From positions 1 to 34,994 of the forward strand of contig NZ_BMGC01000035.1 in the NCBI RefSeq assembly GCF_014639795.1: a stretch of 34,994 nt of DNA, read 5' to 3'. The notes under the pieces are model-generated. The model was not told where the DNA came from, did no database searches, and saw only the letters and a list, made by a program, of their open reading frames with translations. This stretch comes from Gordonia jinhuaensis (lineage in GTDB: Bacteria > Actinomycetota > Actinomycetes > Mycobacteriales > Mycobacteriaceae). Positions 1 to 8,746 of this stretch are shown one piece after another. How positions within the stretch are numbered: the stretch's first letter is position 1; the number at the start of each line of letters is the position of its first letter. The translations under genes and the position numbers were made by a program.

Positions 1-104
1 CCTGGAACGACAACCCCCGCCCCTACGTGTGGGTCAAGACCGCTGACCAGATCCTCGACTCCATCGCCCACTACTGCACACGAATTAATGACTCAGGACA
101 CTAG
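1..104 (+). mobile_element. Right part of an IS630-family insertion sequence (runs off the left edge)
   Basis: The only visible part is the end of the transposase gene. The outer inverted repeat should lie just beyond the stop codon, that is, around or inside the 3' end of hisS, but the exact boundary cannot be set without the other end. IS630-family elements insert at TA dinucleotides; a TA occurs in the shared CTAG at 101-104. Confidence 0.7.
3..104 (+). CDS. IS630-family transposase, C-terminal fragment (partial at window edge)
   Basis: Reading from base 3, the last 33 codons end in TAG at 102-104. The peptide includes [10 protein letters not shown], then [10 protein letters not shown] and ends CTRINDSGH. 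That is the typical tail of IS630-family (Tc1/mariner-like, DDE superfamily) transposases, which end with a W-K-T-A-D-x-I segment and a short R-I-x-x-S-G-H-like terminus. The catalytic DDE residues lie outside the window, so it is unknown whether the element is intact. The stop codon interlocks with the hisS stop on the opposite strand through the palindrome CTAG. The family call rests on recognising the tail. Confidence 0.8.
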   Translation, partial: WNDNPRPYVWVKTADQILDSIAHYCTRINDSGH

Positions 105-1408
105 AGGTCCTGCGACGCGAGATGACCCGCGTCGACTGACACCGTGTCGAGCACCTGCCGCACCTGCGCCACCACCGAGTCGAGGTCGGCGGCGTGCTGG
201 TCGCCGGTGCGCAGGTTCTTGATCTCGATCTGACCGGCCTCGAGTTCGCGATCCCCGAGCACCAGCGCCACCGCCGCACCCGAGCGGTCGGCGGCCTTCA
301 TCGACCCCTTGAGCCCGCGGTCGCCGTAGGCGAGGTCGACCCGGATCCCCACCGCGCGCAGCTCACCGGCGATCACCACCAGCCGGTCCTTGGCAGCGGC
401 ACCCATCGGAACACCGAAGACATCGACCCGGGCGGTGTCGCCGGGGGTGACGCCCTCGGCCTCACACGCCAAGACGGTGCGGTCGACACCGAGCCCGAAG
501 CCGATCCCCGACAGCCCGGCCTTGCCGCCGAGCTGTGCCATGAGCCCGTCGTAGCGGCCGCCGCCGCCGATACCCGATTGCGCGCCGAGACCGTCGTGGA
601 CGAATTCGAACGTCGTCTTGGTGTAGTAGTCGAGGCCGCGCACCAGGCGCGGATTGACCTCATAGGAGACGCCGAGCCGCCGCAGGTGTCCCAGCACCGC
701 CTCGAAGTGTTCACGACTGGCCTCGGAGAGATGATCGACCATGAGCGGAGCGTCGGCGGTGGCCGCACGCATCTCGGGTCGCTTGTCGTCGAGCACCCGC
801 AGCGGGTTGATCTCCGCGCGCCGGCGCGTCGCGTCGTCGAGGTCGAGTCCGGCGAGGAACTCCTGCAGCAACGCCCGGTACTGCGGCCGGTCGCTGTTGT
901 CGCCGAGTGAGGTGATCTCCAGCCGATATCCGGTCAGGCCGAGCCTGCGGTAGGCCTCGTCGGCGATGGCGATGACCTCGGCGTCCAGGGCCGGATCATC
1001 CACGCCGATCGCCTCGACCCCCACCTGCTGCAGCTGGCGGTACCGACCCGTCTGCGGTCGCTCATAGCGGAAGAAGGGCCCCGCGTAGCAGAGTTTCACC
1101 GGCAGGGTGCCGCGATCGAGTCCGTGCTGGATGACCGCGCGCATCACCCCGGCCGTGCCCTCCGGACGCAGCGACACCGAGCGGTCACCGCGATCGGTGA
1201 ACGTGTACATCTCCTTGCTCACCACATCGGTGGACTCCCCTACACCGCGAGCGAACAACGCAGTGTCCTCGAACACCGGCAACTCGATGTGGGAGTATCC
1301 GGCCAGCCGAGCGGCCCGGGTGAGCTCGTCGCGCACGGCAAGGAACTGCGCCGATACCGGCGGAACGTAATCCGGGATGCCCTTGGGAGCCTGAAAACCT
1401 GCGCTCAC
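101..1408 (-). CDS. hisS: Histidyl-tRNA synthetase
   Basis: This class II enzyme charges tRNA-His with histidine in the cytosol. The 435-residue protein shows motif 2 around residues 109-135 ([16 protein letters not shown]), the histidine-binding RGLDYYTKT segment at about 257-264, GGGGRYDGL at 281-289, and motif 3 [10 protein letters not shown] at 301-310. A C-terminal anticodon-binding domain follows from about residue 325. The chosen start is GTG at 1408, preceded by AAAGGG at a rather long spacing. The gene lies 100 bp downstream of the glyoxalase II-like gene on the same strand. The last dozen residues ([13 protein letters not shown]) extend past the expected final helix, and the stop codon touches an IS630 transposase stop. 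The tail may therefore have been altered by the insertion; this is inference. Confidence 0.97.
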   Translation of the reverse strand: MSAGFQAPKGIPDYVPPVSAQFLAVRDELTRAARLAGYSHIELPVFEDTALFARGVGESTDVVSKEMYTFTDRGDRSVSLRPEGTAGVMRAVIQHGLDRGTLPVKLCYAGPFFRYERPQTGRYRQLQQVGVEAIGVDDPALDAEVIAIADEAYRRLGLTGYRLEITSLGDNSDRPQYRALLQEFLAGLDLDDATRRRAEINPLRVLDDKRPEMRAATADAPLMVDHLSEASREHFEAVLGHLRRLGVSYEVNPRLVRGLDYYTKTTFEFVHDGLGAQSGIGGGGRYDGLMAQLGGKAGLSGIGFGLGVDRTVLACEAEGVTPGDTARVDVFGVPMGAAAKDRLVVIAGELRAVGIRVDLAYGDRGLKGSMKAADRSGAAVALVLGDRELEAGQIEIKNLRTGDQHAADLDSVVAQVRQVLDTVSVDAGHLASQDL

Positions 1409-1429
1409 GTGTGGTCGCGCCCTTTCGCT

Positions 1430-1477
1430 GTGGTGATGGTCAGCCGTGGTGACGGTCAGCTGTGAAGATGGTCATCT
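1430..1477. repeat. Three imperfect 16-bp tandem repeats between the glyoxalase II-like gene and hisS
   Basis: Units at 1430-1445, 1446-1461 and 1462-1477. The first two read GTGGTGATGGTCAGCC and GTGGTGACGGTCAGCT; the third is more diverged (GTGAAGATGGTCATCT). They sit 22 bp upstream of the hisS start codon in the leader region. The 16-bp period is not a multiple of three, so this is not coding. No function can be assigned. Confidence 0.8.
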
Positions 1478-1508
1478 GTCTACCGGTGCCGACGGCACGT
1501 CAGTCGGC

Positions 1509-2198
1509 TCAGACGTCCTTGCCGGTCGGTGTCAGTCCGGCCAGGAAGGGGTTCGACCGCCGCTCGTCGCCGATGGTGGTCGAGGGTCCGTGTCCGGGCA
1601 GCACCAGCGTCTGGTCGGAGCGTGGGAGCAGCGTGGCGGCGATGCTGGCCAGCAACTGCTCGCCGTCGCCGCCGGGCAGGTCCGACCGGCCGATCGACCC
1701 GGCGAACAGAACGTCCCCGGAGAACACCACATCGACGCCGTCGTCGGTGGTGACCGACAGCAGTACCGACCCCTGGGTGTGACCGGGTGCGTGGTCGATC
1801 GCGATGTCGATGCCGGCCAGGTGTTCGGTCCGCCGGTCGACGAAGTCGCGCACGTCGGTCGGTGCGGTGTAGGTGATCCCGGGCAGCATCGCGCCGAGGG
1901 TCGGCCCCACCCCGACGGCAGGATCCTCGAGCATCGCGCGGTCATGCGGGTGCAGGTAGATCGGGATGCCGTAGCGATCGGCGACCGGCGCGGCGTTCCA
2001 GGTGTGGTCGAGATGACCGTGCGTCAGCAGCACCGCGACCGGTGTCAGGTCGTGGTCGGCGAGGAGTTTGTCGACGTTCGGCGCGGCATCCTGGCCGGGG
2101 TCGATGATCACGGCCTCACCACCGGCGGCCGGGGCCACCACATAACAGTTCGTCTGGAACATGCCTGCCGGGAACCCGGTGATCACCATATGTCGCAC
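1509..2198 (-). CDS. Glyoxalase II-like metallo-beta-lactamase-fold hydrolase
   Basis: The 229-residue protein has the full metal-binding set of the metallo-beta-lactamase superfamily: THGHLDH at about 59-65, a histidine in APGHTQG at about 140, an aspartate in FSGDVLF at 162, and PGHGPS around 203. The family hydrolyses thioesters such as S-lactoylglutathione or related sulfur compounds; the real substrate in actinobacteria, which use mycothiol, cannot be told from sequence. The start is GTG at 2198 with AGGGA five bases upstream; an ATG three codons further in (2189) is possible. It is followed by hisS on the same strand and is divergent from the cyclophilin gene, leaving about 270 bp of shared upstream DNA. 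Confidence 0.9.
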   Translation of the reverse strand: MRHMVITGFPAGMFQTNCYVVAPAAGGEAVIIDPGQDAAPNVDKLLADHDLTPVAVLLTHGHLDHTWNAAPVADRYGIPIYLHPHDRAMLEDPAVGVGPTLGAMLPGITYTAPTDVRDFVDRRTEHLAGIDIAIDHAPGHTQGSVLLSVTTDDGVDVVFSGDVLFAGSIGRSDLPGGDGEQLLASIAATLLPRSDQTLVLPGHGPSTTIGDERRSNPFLAGLTPTGKDV

Positions 2199-2471
2199 CT
2201 ACTTCCCTGTCGGGCCGACCGTCGAGGTCGGGTGTGTATACCGGACGCAGCACATAACTCCATCTTGTCAAACAATGCCCGTCACACCCCCATGCGGTCG
2301 GTCAATCGCGGCCGGACGGTTCACGTGGACTCCAGAGCGCCGCGAGCGACACGGCACCCACCCCGTACATGCTTCTCTAAGAAACGACTGGCACACTTTC
2401 TCCCGGCAGTGGCACTGGGACCCCCATCCGGCGCGGGCACACGCCGAAGGCGAAACGGAGCACAGAAGACA

Positions 2472-3458
2472 GTGACGAGCAACGAGGAACGTCGGCAGGC
2501 GGCCAAGCGCAAACTCGAGGAGCGCCTCGCCGCGCAACGCGCACAGGCGCGCAAGCGCCGCCGAATCATCCTCGGCTCCACCGGTTTCGTCGTGGTGGTG
2601 GCCATCGCCGTCGGCGCCTACTTCGCGATCGATGCCTACCAGGATCACGTCTACAACTCCGAACATGCGCGCTGCGATTACGTCGACGCGAAGAACAACT
2701 TCGGGTCACTTCCGCCCGTCGCCGACAATCTGACCGGCGAACAGGCCACCTTCGCCGCGCAGTACAAGGACCGCCTCGCGACCGGCGAGAAGAAGGCCCG
2801 CACGACCTCCAAGCCCGACTCCCGGCCGAAGAACAGCGGCAAGGTCGATCTGACGATGCAGACCTCGCAGGGGGCCATCCCGATGACACTCAACCGCTCG
2901 GGAGCGGCATGTAATGTCAACGCCTTCGTGCATCTGGCCGACGAGAAGTACTTCAACGACTCCGACTGCCATCGTCTGGTCACCGCGACCGAGCAGAGCA
3001 AGCTCGCCGTGTTGCAGTGCGGCGATCCCACCGCAACCGGTCTGGGTAACCCCGGCTGGTCGAGCCCCGACGAGTTCCCGACCGATCTGAAGACGGTGCC
3101 CGGCAGCGAACAGCAGATGCCCGGATCGAGCCTGGCGATCTACCCGCGCGGCACGATCGCGATCGCGAACTCCTACTCGCCCGGTTACGGCAGCGCCCCG
3201 ACCGGCCAGAACACCGGTTCGGCGCAGTTCTTCATCGTCGCCAAGGATTCTCAACTGCCGCCGAACTACTCGGTCGTCGGCACTGTCGACGATGCGGGCA
3301 TGGCGGTGATCGACAAAGTGTACGCCGCCGGTGTGACGCCGACTCCTGAGCCGTCGGGTCAGGACCAGGCGACCGGCAAGCTCAACGCCTTCGCGACCTC
3401 TCCCACCGACGGTGCCCCGAAGCTGCCGGTGCACATCGAGACCGCCAAGGTCGCCTGA
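2472..3458 (+). CDS. Membrane-anchored cyclophilin-type peptidyl-prolyl isomerase
   Basis: The 328-residue protein begins with a charged, coiled-coil-prone segment (residues 1-31, rich in E, R, K, A). A single membrane helix follows at about 33-54, then a linker and a cyclophilin domain from about 128 to 320 on the outer side. Cyclophilin landmarks are present in changed form: CHRLVT for the usual FHR segment, LQCGDPTATGLGNPGW for the Q-G-G-D loop, YPRGTIAIANS, NTGSAQFFIV, and YSVVGTV. The catalytic arginine is kept. The start is GTG at 2472, where the charged head begins; the frame stays open upstream but that stretch is opposite the glyoxalase II-like gene. It is the only plus-strand gene in the first 15 kb, converging on rel. 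It matches M. tuberculosis Rv2582 (PpiB) in position and architecture. Confidence 0.92.
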   Translation: MTSNEERRQAAKRKLEERLAAQRAQARKRRRIILGSTGFVVVVAIAVGAYFAIDAYQDHVYNSEHARCDYVDAKNNFGSLPPVADNLTGEQATFAAQYKDRLATGEKKARTTSKPDSRPKNSGKVDLTMQTSQGAIPMTLNRSGAACNVNAFVHLADEKYFNDSDCHRLVTATEQSKLAVLQCGDPTATGLGNPGWSSPDEFPTDLKTVPGSEQQMPGSSLAIYPRGTIAIANSYSPGYGSAPTGQNTGSAQFFIVAKDSQLPPNYSVVGTVDDAGMAVIDKVYAAGVTPTPEPSGQDQATGKLNAFATSPTDGAPKLPVHIETAKVA

Positions 3459-3467
3459 GCCGGCCGG

Positions 3468-3515
3468 GCAGACCGGGACTGGGGCAGACCGGGACTGGGG
3501 CAGACCGGGACCGTC
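3468..3515. repeat. Three 16-bp tandem repeats in the cyclophilin/rel convergent gap
   Basis: Units at 3468-3483, 3484-3499 and 3500-3515. The first two are identical (GCAGACCGGGACTGGG) and the third ends differently. They fill almost the whole 55-bp gap between the two convergent stop codons and reach the rel stop codon. No stem-loop with a T tract is visible, so I do not call a terminator. Confidence 0.9.
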
Positions 3516-6204
3516 AGGCAGCCGACGTGACGCGATAGACGTCGAAGACGCCCTCCACGTTGCGGACCACATTGAGCACGTGTCCCAGGTGCTTCGGGTC
3601 GCCCATCTCGAAATTGAACTTGCTGATGGCCACCCGGTCACGACTGGTGGTGACCGACGCCGACAGGATGTTCACCCGCTCGTCGGCGAGGACCTTGGTG
3701 ATGTCCGAGAGCAGCCGGTGACGGTCGAGCGCCTCCACCTGGATCGCCACCAGGAACACCGACGACGGGTTGGGCGCCCACGTCACCTCGATGAGTCGTT
3801 CGGACTGCTGCTGGAGTGAGGCGACGTTGGTGCAGTCGGTGCGGTGCACGGAAACCGCTCCCCCGCGCGTCACGAAGCCCAGGATGTCGTCACCGGGGAC
3901 CGGCGTACAGCATTTGGCCAACTTGGCCACCACACCGTCGGCTCCGGTGACCAGCACCCCGGCATCACCGGTCTGACGGGACCGCGTGGGCATCGTCGAC
4001 GGGGTCGAACGCTCGGCGAGTTCCTCCTCGGCGTCGTCGAGCCCGCCGAGTGAAGCGACCAGACGGCTGACCACGTGGCGTGCGGACACATGACCCTCGC
4101 CGACCGCGGCGTAGAGCGCCGAGACGTCGGGATAGTGCAGCTCGGTCGAGATCGCGGCCATCGACTCGGCGTTCATCAACCGTTGCAGCGGCAGTCCCCC
4201 GCGGCGTACCTCCTTGGCGATGGCGTCCTTGCCGGACTCCAGCGCCTCCTCGCGACGCTCCTTGGCGAACCACTGGCGGATCTTGGCCTTGGCACGCGGT
4301 GACACCACGAACGACTGCCAGTCCCGCGACGGACCGGCGTTGTCGTCTTTGGAGGTGAACACCTCGACGACCTCGCCGTTCTCGAGTTTGCGTTCGAGTG
4401 CGACCAGTCGCCCGTTGACGCGCGCACCGATACATCGATGCCCCACCTCGGTGTGCACGGCATAGGCGAAGTCGACCGGCGTGGACCCGGCCGGGAGTGT
4501 GATGACATCGCCCTTGGGCGTGAAGACGAAGATCTCCTTGACCGCGAGGTCATAACGCAGCGACTCGAGGAACTCGCCCGGATCGGCGGCCTCCCGCTGC
4601 CAGTCGAGCAGTTGGCGCATCCACGCCATCTCCTCGACCTCGGCCGCGTCATCCTTGGCGTTGCGGCCCTTGGTCTCCTTGTAGCGCCAGTGGGCAGCGA
4701 TGCCGAATTCCGCTGTGCGGTGCATCTCCTCGGTGCGGATCTGCACCTCCAGAGGTTTGCCCTCGGGCCCGATGACGGTGGTGTGCAGCGACTGGTAGAC
4801 ACCGAATCGCGGCTGGGCGATGTAATCCTTGAACCGACCGGCCATCGGCTGCCACAGGGCGTGCACGACGCCGATCGCGGCGTAGCAGTCGCGGACCTCC
4901 GGGCACAGGATGCGGATGCCCACCAGGTCGTGGATGTCGTCGAACTCGCGGCCCTTGACGATCATCTTCTGGTAGATCGACCAATAGTGCTTAGGCCGAC
5001 CGGCGACCGTCGCGTCGATCCGCTGGTCGCCCAGCGCACGTTCGATGTCGGCTCGCACCTTCGCCAGGTATGTGTCACGCGAGGGTGCGCGGTCGGCGAC
5101 CAGTCGCACGATCTCTTCGTAGCGCTTGGGGTGCAGGATCGCGAACGAGAGGTCCTCGAGTTCCCACTTGACCGTGGCCATACCGAGTCGGTGAGCCAGC
5201 GGCGCGATCACCTCGAGGGTCTCGCGGGCCTTACGCGCCTGCTTCTCCGGCGGCAGGAAGCGCATGGTGCGCATGTTGTGCAGCCGGTCGGCGACCTTGA
5301 TCACCAACACGCGCGGGTCACGCGCCATGGCGATGATCATCTTGCGGATGGTCTCGGCTTCGGCGGCATGGCCGAGCGCGACCTTGTCGAGTTTCGTCAC
5401 GCCGTCGACGAGATGTGCGACCTCACTGCCGAAGTCGGCGGTGAGCTCATCGAGGGTGTAGCCGGTGTCCTCGACGGTGTCGTGCAGTAGCGCCGCGACC
5501 AGGGTGGTGGTGTCCATCCCGAGGTCGGCGAGGATGGTCGCGACCGCCAGCGGATGGGTGATGTAGGGGTCTCCGGACTTGCGGAACTGCCCCTCATGGC
5601 GCGCCTCGGCCACATCGTAGGCACGCTGCAGCAGCGTGGTGTCGGCCTTCGGGTAGACCTCGCGATGCAGCGTCACCAGTGGTTCGAGCACCGACCGGAT
5701 GGGGCTCTTGGTCGCGGTCATCCGACGGGCCAGGCGGGCGCGCACACGACGGGAGGTCGAGGCCGACCCGACCGGTCGCGAGGCACCGACCCCCTGCGGA
5801 GGCGCGGTCACCGCATCGGCGGTCCGCCCCACACCGTTGTCCCGGCTGCCATTGCTCGATGGGACGCCGCCATTGCTCGATGGGACGCTGCCATTGCTCG
5901 ATGGGACGCCGCCATTGCTCGATGGGACGCTGCCGTTGCTCGATGGGACATCGTCGCGCGGGGAGGCAGTGTTTGCGGCGGCTCCGGTCGTAGCGGCACC
6001 GCCGGCGCCGCTGGACCCGGAATCACTGGGTGCCGGAGCCTGGGTTGTCGCATCCGACCGCGAACCCTGGCGGGCAGCGCCTCGCTCCTCGGCAGGGTCG
6101 GATCTGTTCGCGTCAGATCCGTTCTGATCGGGTCGGTTCTGGTCGGGTCGGTTTGGATCGTCGGCGACCGGGGCCACCGACACCGCGCGCTGCTGCTCGT
6201 CCAC
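3514..6204 (-). CDS. rel: Bifunctional (p)ppGpp synthetase/hydrolase (Rel, long RSH)
   Basis: This stringent-response enzyme makes (p)ppGpp from ATP and GDP/GTP and also degrades it. From GTG at 6204 the protein is 896 residues. The hydrolase HD domain spans about 195-310, with an intact [11 protein letters not shown] at 239-249. The synthetase domain spans about 395-510, with the bifunctional-type RFKD at 457-460 and YQSLH. TGS lies at about 556-617, a Cys-Cys zinc-finger region at 765-766, and a C-terminal ACT domain at about 817-890. The start is set by a strong GAGGAGG five bases upstream of GTG; the open frame continues 45 codons further without support. The first 160 residues are low-complexity, with repeats of DQNRP type and five VPSSNG units, longer than the mycobacterial Rel head as I recall it. 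Upstream, TAAAAT at 6372-6377 (minus strand) is a possible -10. Confidence 0.96.
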   Translation of the reverse strand: MDEQQRAVSVAPVADDPNRPDQNRPDQNGSDANRSDPAEERGAARQGSRSDATTQAPAPSDSGSSGAGGAATTGAAANTASPRDDVPSSNGSVPSSNGGVPSSNGSVPSSNGGVPSSNGSRDNGVGRTADAVTAPPQGVGASRPVGSASTSRRVRARLARRMTATKSPIRSVLEPLVTLHREVYPKADTTLLQRAYDVAEARHEGQFRKSGDPYITHPLAVATILADLGMDTTTLVAALLHDTVEDTGYTLDELTADFGSEVAHLVDGVTKLDKVALGHAAEAETIRKMIIAMARDPRVLVIKVADRLHNMRTMRFLPPEKQARKARETLEVIAPLAHRLGMATVKWELEDLSFAILHPKRYEEIVRLVADRAPSRDTYLAKVRADIERALGDQRIDATVAGRPKHYWSIYQKMIVKGREFDDIHDLVGIRILCPEVRDCYAAIGVVHALWQPMAGRFKDYIAQPRFGVYQSLHTTVIGPEGKPLEVQIRTEEMHRTAEFGIAAHWRYKETKGRNAKDDAAEVEEMAWMRQLLDWQREAADPGEFLESLRYDLAVKEIFVFTPKGDVITLPAGSTPVDFAYAVHTEVGHRCIGARVNGRLVALERKLENGEVVEVFTSKDDNAGPSRDWQSFVVSPRAKAKIRQWFAKERREEALESGKDAIAKEVRRGGLPLQRLMNAESMAAISTELHYPDVSALYAAVGEGHVSARHVVSRLVASLGGLDDAEEELAERSTPSTMPTRSRQTGDAGVLVTGADGVVAKLAKCCTPVPGDDILGFVTRGGAVSVHRTDCTNVASLQQQSERLIEVTWAPNPSSVFLVAIQVEALDRHRLLSDITKVLADERVNILSASVTTSRDRVAISKFNFEMGDPKHLGHVLNVVRNVEGVFDVYRVTSAA
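5845..5949. repeat. Five 21-bp tandem repeats inside the 5' part of rel
   Basis: Five nearly identical 21-bp units run back to back (5845-5865, 5866-5886, 5887-5907, 5908-5928, 5929-5949). Each encodes seven residues, VPSSNG plus an alternating G or S. Because the unit is a multiple of three, gain or loss of copies would change only the length of the disordered Rel N-terminus. Alternate units differ at one base, which suggests that a 42-bp pair was duplicated. Confidence 0.95.
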
Positions 6205-6427
6205 AGCCACCTCCTCAGTCAGGGCCTTGCACCCCGTCATGCTCGTCGACCCGGCACGGCCGGCGGTGCGACGCGGCGATCGGTCGGCTCGGGCCGTGAC
6301 CGACAGACCACCCCGGCTGATCTGCCGTTCGGAACACATCGTGATCTGTAGTCAAACACGTGACCAGCCCGATTTTAATCCGTGCCCCCGATATCCCGTG
6401 GTTTCCGGTGTCCGGTGACCACCGTGC

Positions 6428-7012
6428 TCAGCCCACCCACAGACACGTCACCGGGATGTCACCGCCGAGGTGTTTGGCGACCCGCTCATGGCCGCCGAGT
6501 CCGTCGAGTTCCATGATCGTGGCCACCGCGACCACCTCGGCACCCACGTCGGTGAGCAGATCCACCGCCGCGATCGCGGTGCCGCCGGTGGCGAGTACGT
6601 CGTCGACCACCAGCACCCGCTTGCCGACGAGGTCCATGCCGTCGGCGGGCAGTTCCAGTGAGGCGGTGCCGTATTCGAGCTCGTATTCGCGTCGATGCGT
6701 CGGAGGTGGCAGCTTGCCGGCCTTACGGATCGCCAGCACCCCCACCCCGAGACGTAATGCCACGGCTCCACCGATGAGGAAACCGCGCGCGTCGATCCCA
6801 CCCACCAGATCGACGTCGCCGAGGCCGTAGATCAGCCCGTCGACCACACTCGCCAGCCCATCGCCGTCAGCGAGGACCGGACTCAGGTCCTGGAAGATGA
6901 TGCCCTTCTCCGGGAAATCGGGCACCCGTCGCGTCTTCTCATCGATCAGCGCCCGGGCGTGCTCGCGCGGATCCCCTTCGGCACCGCGTTGCCGTGCCGA
7001 CTCATCTGTCAT
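6428..7012 (-). CDS. apt: Adenine phosphoribosyltransferase
   Basis: This purine salvage enzyme makes AMP from adenine and PRPP. The 194-residue protein carries the PRPP-binding motif VLVVDDVLATGGTA at about 133-146. It also has the type I PRTase features FQDLSP (40-45), GGIDARGF (71-78) and AIRKAGKLP (94-102). The start is ATG at 7012, which shares ATGA with the stop of the upstream lipoprotein gene and has GGGAG five bases upstream; in-frame codons further up lie inside that gene and have no support. The order secF, lipoprotein, apt, rel is the same as in M. tuberculosis, linking nucleotide salvage to (p)ppGpp metabolism in one transcriptional direction. Confidence 0.96.
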   Translation of the reverse strand: MTDESARQRGAEGDPREHARALIDEKTRRVPDFPEKGIIFQDLSPVLADGDGLASVVDGLIYGLGDVDLVGGIDARGFLIGGAVALRLGVGVLAIRKAGKLPPPTHRREYELEYGTASLELPADGMDLVGKRVLVVDDVLATGGTAIAAVDLLTDVGAEVVAVATIMELDGLGGHERVAKHLGGDIPVTCLWVG

Positions 7013-8703
7013 GACATCTCCCACCGGTCCATGTTCCATCCCGTCGCAGAGCGAGCCGCTCCGCTCACCACGGTTCTCATTGTGTCGGCCGTCTGCTGGG
7101 TCCGCGGGGCGGCGAACAAGGGCAGCGCGGGCATCTGTGCCCACAGCTCGGTCTCGATGGTGCGCATCAGAGCGATCCGCGCGGTGTCGTCGGTGGCCAC
7201 AGCGAGTTCGGCGACGGCGTCGTCGACCCTCGGCGAACCGAATCCGCCGATGTTGAGCGGGTCGGCACCCACGAAGGCATAGGCGTCGCGGATCGGGTCC
7301 GCTGCCCCCGAGGCGGCCAGCGATGCACCACCGGCGGTGATCACGGCGTCGACACTGCGGCCGAGGTCGCCGACGGTGAACCCTGGTGATCCCATGTCGC
7401 GGATCGTGATACCCGCCTCGGCGCAGGAGTCGGCGATCGCGCGCACGATCGCGGCCCGGCGGTAATCGGGTGCGAGATAACCGATCCGCACCACCGGCGC
7501 GGCGCCGCCGGCGGGTAGCAGCGCGCGCGCACGCGTGAGGTCGGCACGGGCGTGGTCACCGCCGAAGGCATTCGACAGCGCCACTCCGGTCAGCGAACCC
7601 GGCGCGGCGATGTGCAGGTTCCACACACCCGCCCCGCCGGAGAAGCGTTGGGCGAGTTGATCGCGCGGCACACAGTAGGCGAAGGCCTGTCGCATCGCCG
7701 GGTCGGCGAAGAGCCCTGATGACGACATCACGATCTGTTCGACGCCGAGCCGTCCGATACCCGAGGTCGGCGAGACCGGCGCGGCCGACGCCGAGCCCCC
7801 CGAACCGCCCGACACCGACTGGTCGCCGTAGGTGTTGGCGCTGGTGTCCATCACGTCGACATCCCCCGCCTTGAGCCGCTCGGACCCGTCTGTGCCGCGA
7901 GGCCACACGGTGATCCGCTTCTCGACCGGCGCCGGACCCCACCACGAGTCGTTGGCCACCAGCACCAGTCCGCCACGCTCGCTGTAGGAGTGCAGGCGAT
8001 ACGGCCCGGCAGAGGGGAACAGCGCAGACACCGCGGCCGCATCACCGAGCCGACCCGGAGTCAGGGTCCAGCCGGTGTTCCAGAATCGGGCGATGCGTGC
8101 GATCGCGGCGCTGTCGTTGCCCCGTATCGGGGTGACCACGCTGCCCACGCCCACTGCCCGAGCGATCACATGCGAGGGCAGGAGAGCGCCCGCGCCGAAC
8201 AGTGCATCCCACTCATTGTCGTTGCGCCCGGCAGCGAACGTGACCACTGCCTCCCGGCTGCCCGGGGTGCAGTCCACCGACTCGATGTCCCGGTACCCGG
8301 CGGTGGTGGCCGGGGCGAATCCGTCGAACCGGCCACTCTGGGCTGCCCACGCCAGCACCAGATCGTCACAGGTCACCGCGACCTGATCGGAGTACGTCGC
8401 GCGCGGGTTGATCGCGTAGCGCACGCGCAAGCGGTCGCCGGGTTCGGGTGTGGCCGTTCCGAAGTCGTGATCGGCCACCACACGCCCGTCCGGACCGAGA
8501 TAGGAGAACCCCGGCAGCGTCCGGGTGAACGCCATCAGCACGCCGTCAGCCGACCCGTCCACCGTGTTGGGGTTGTACGTGCCGACCCGGGCATCGACCA
8601 GATAGTTCACCGTTCGCGGCGCGGAACCCGACGAGCAGGACATCAGCGTGGCGGCGACGACGGCCAGCACCACACCGAGCCAGATCAGCCTGCGTTGCCT
8701 CAC
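7009..8703 (-). CDS. Peptide/oligopeptide ABC transporter substrate-binding lipoprotein (SBP family 5)
   Basis: From GTG at 8703 the protein is 564 residues. A signal peptide runs from RQRR through a hydrophobic stretch (residues 7-20) to the lipobox LMSC, with the acylated cysteine at 23. The mature part resembles the DppA/OppA family of extracytoplasmic solute-binding proteins (for example RVRYAINPRATYSD and FADPAMRQAFAYCV). AGGGTGG lies six bases before the GTG and supports this start. No permease or ATPase genes are adjacent; the gene sits between secF and apt, as the M. tuberculosis lipoprotein Rv2585c does. It may therefore be an orphan binding protein. The ligand is unknown. Confidence 0.9.
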   Translation of the reverse strand: MRQRRLIWLGVVLAVVAATLMSCSSGSAPRTVNYLVDARVGTYNPNTVDGSADGVLMAFTRTLPGFSYLGPDGRVVADHDFGTATPEPGDRLRVRYAINPRATYSDQVAVTCDDLVLAWAAQSGRFDGFAPATTAGYRDIESVDCTPGSREAVVTFAAGRNDNEWDALFGAGALLPSHVIARAVGVGSVVTPIRGNDSAAIARIARFWNTGWTLTPGRLGDAAAVSALFPSAGPYRLHSYSERGGLVLVANDSWWGPAPVEKRITVWPRGTDGSERLKAGDVDVMDTSANTYGDQSVSGGSGGSASAAPVSPTSGIGRLGVEQIVMSSSGLFADPAMRQAFAYCVPRDQLAQRFSGGAGVWNLHIAAPGSLTGVALSNAFGGDHARADLTRARALLPAGGAAPVVRIGYLAPDYRRAAIVRAIADSCAEAGITIRDMGSPGFTVGDLGRSVDAVITAGGASLAASGAADPIRDAYAFVGADPLNIGGFGSPRVDDAVAELAVATDDTARIALMRTIETELWAQMPALPLFAAPRTQQTADTMRTVVSGAARSATGWNMDRWEMS

Positions 8704-8746
8704 GTTGGGCCACCCTATCGTCGGACCGACGTGACCGGCGTGAGGA

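Noticed and set aside
2235-2272. TTGACA (2272-2267) and TATACA (2240-2235) on the minus strand as a promoter for the glyoxalase II-like gene
   Set aside because: The spacing is 26 bp, far from 16-18; each hexamer alone is not enough.
1446-2471. Long open plus-strand frame upstream of the cyclophilin start
   Set aside because: It is opposite the well-supported glyoxalase II-like gene and gives low-complexity, family-less protein; the cyclophilin head and membrane helix begin at GTG 2472.
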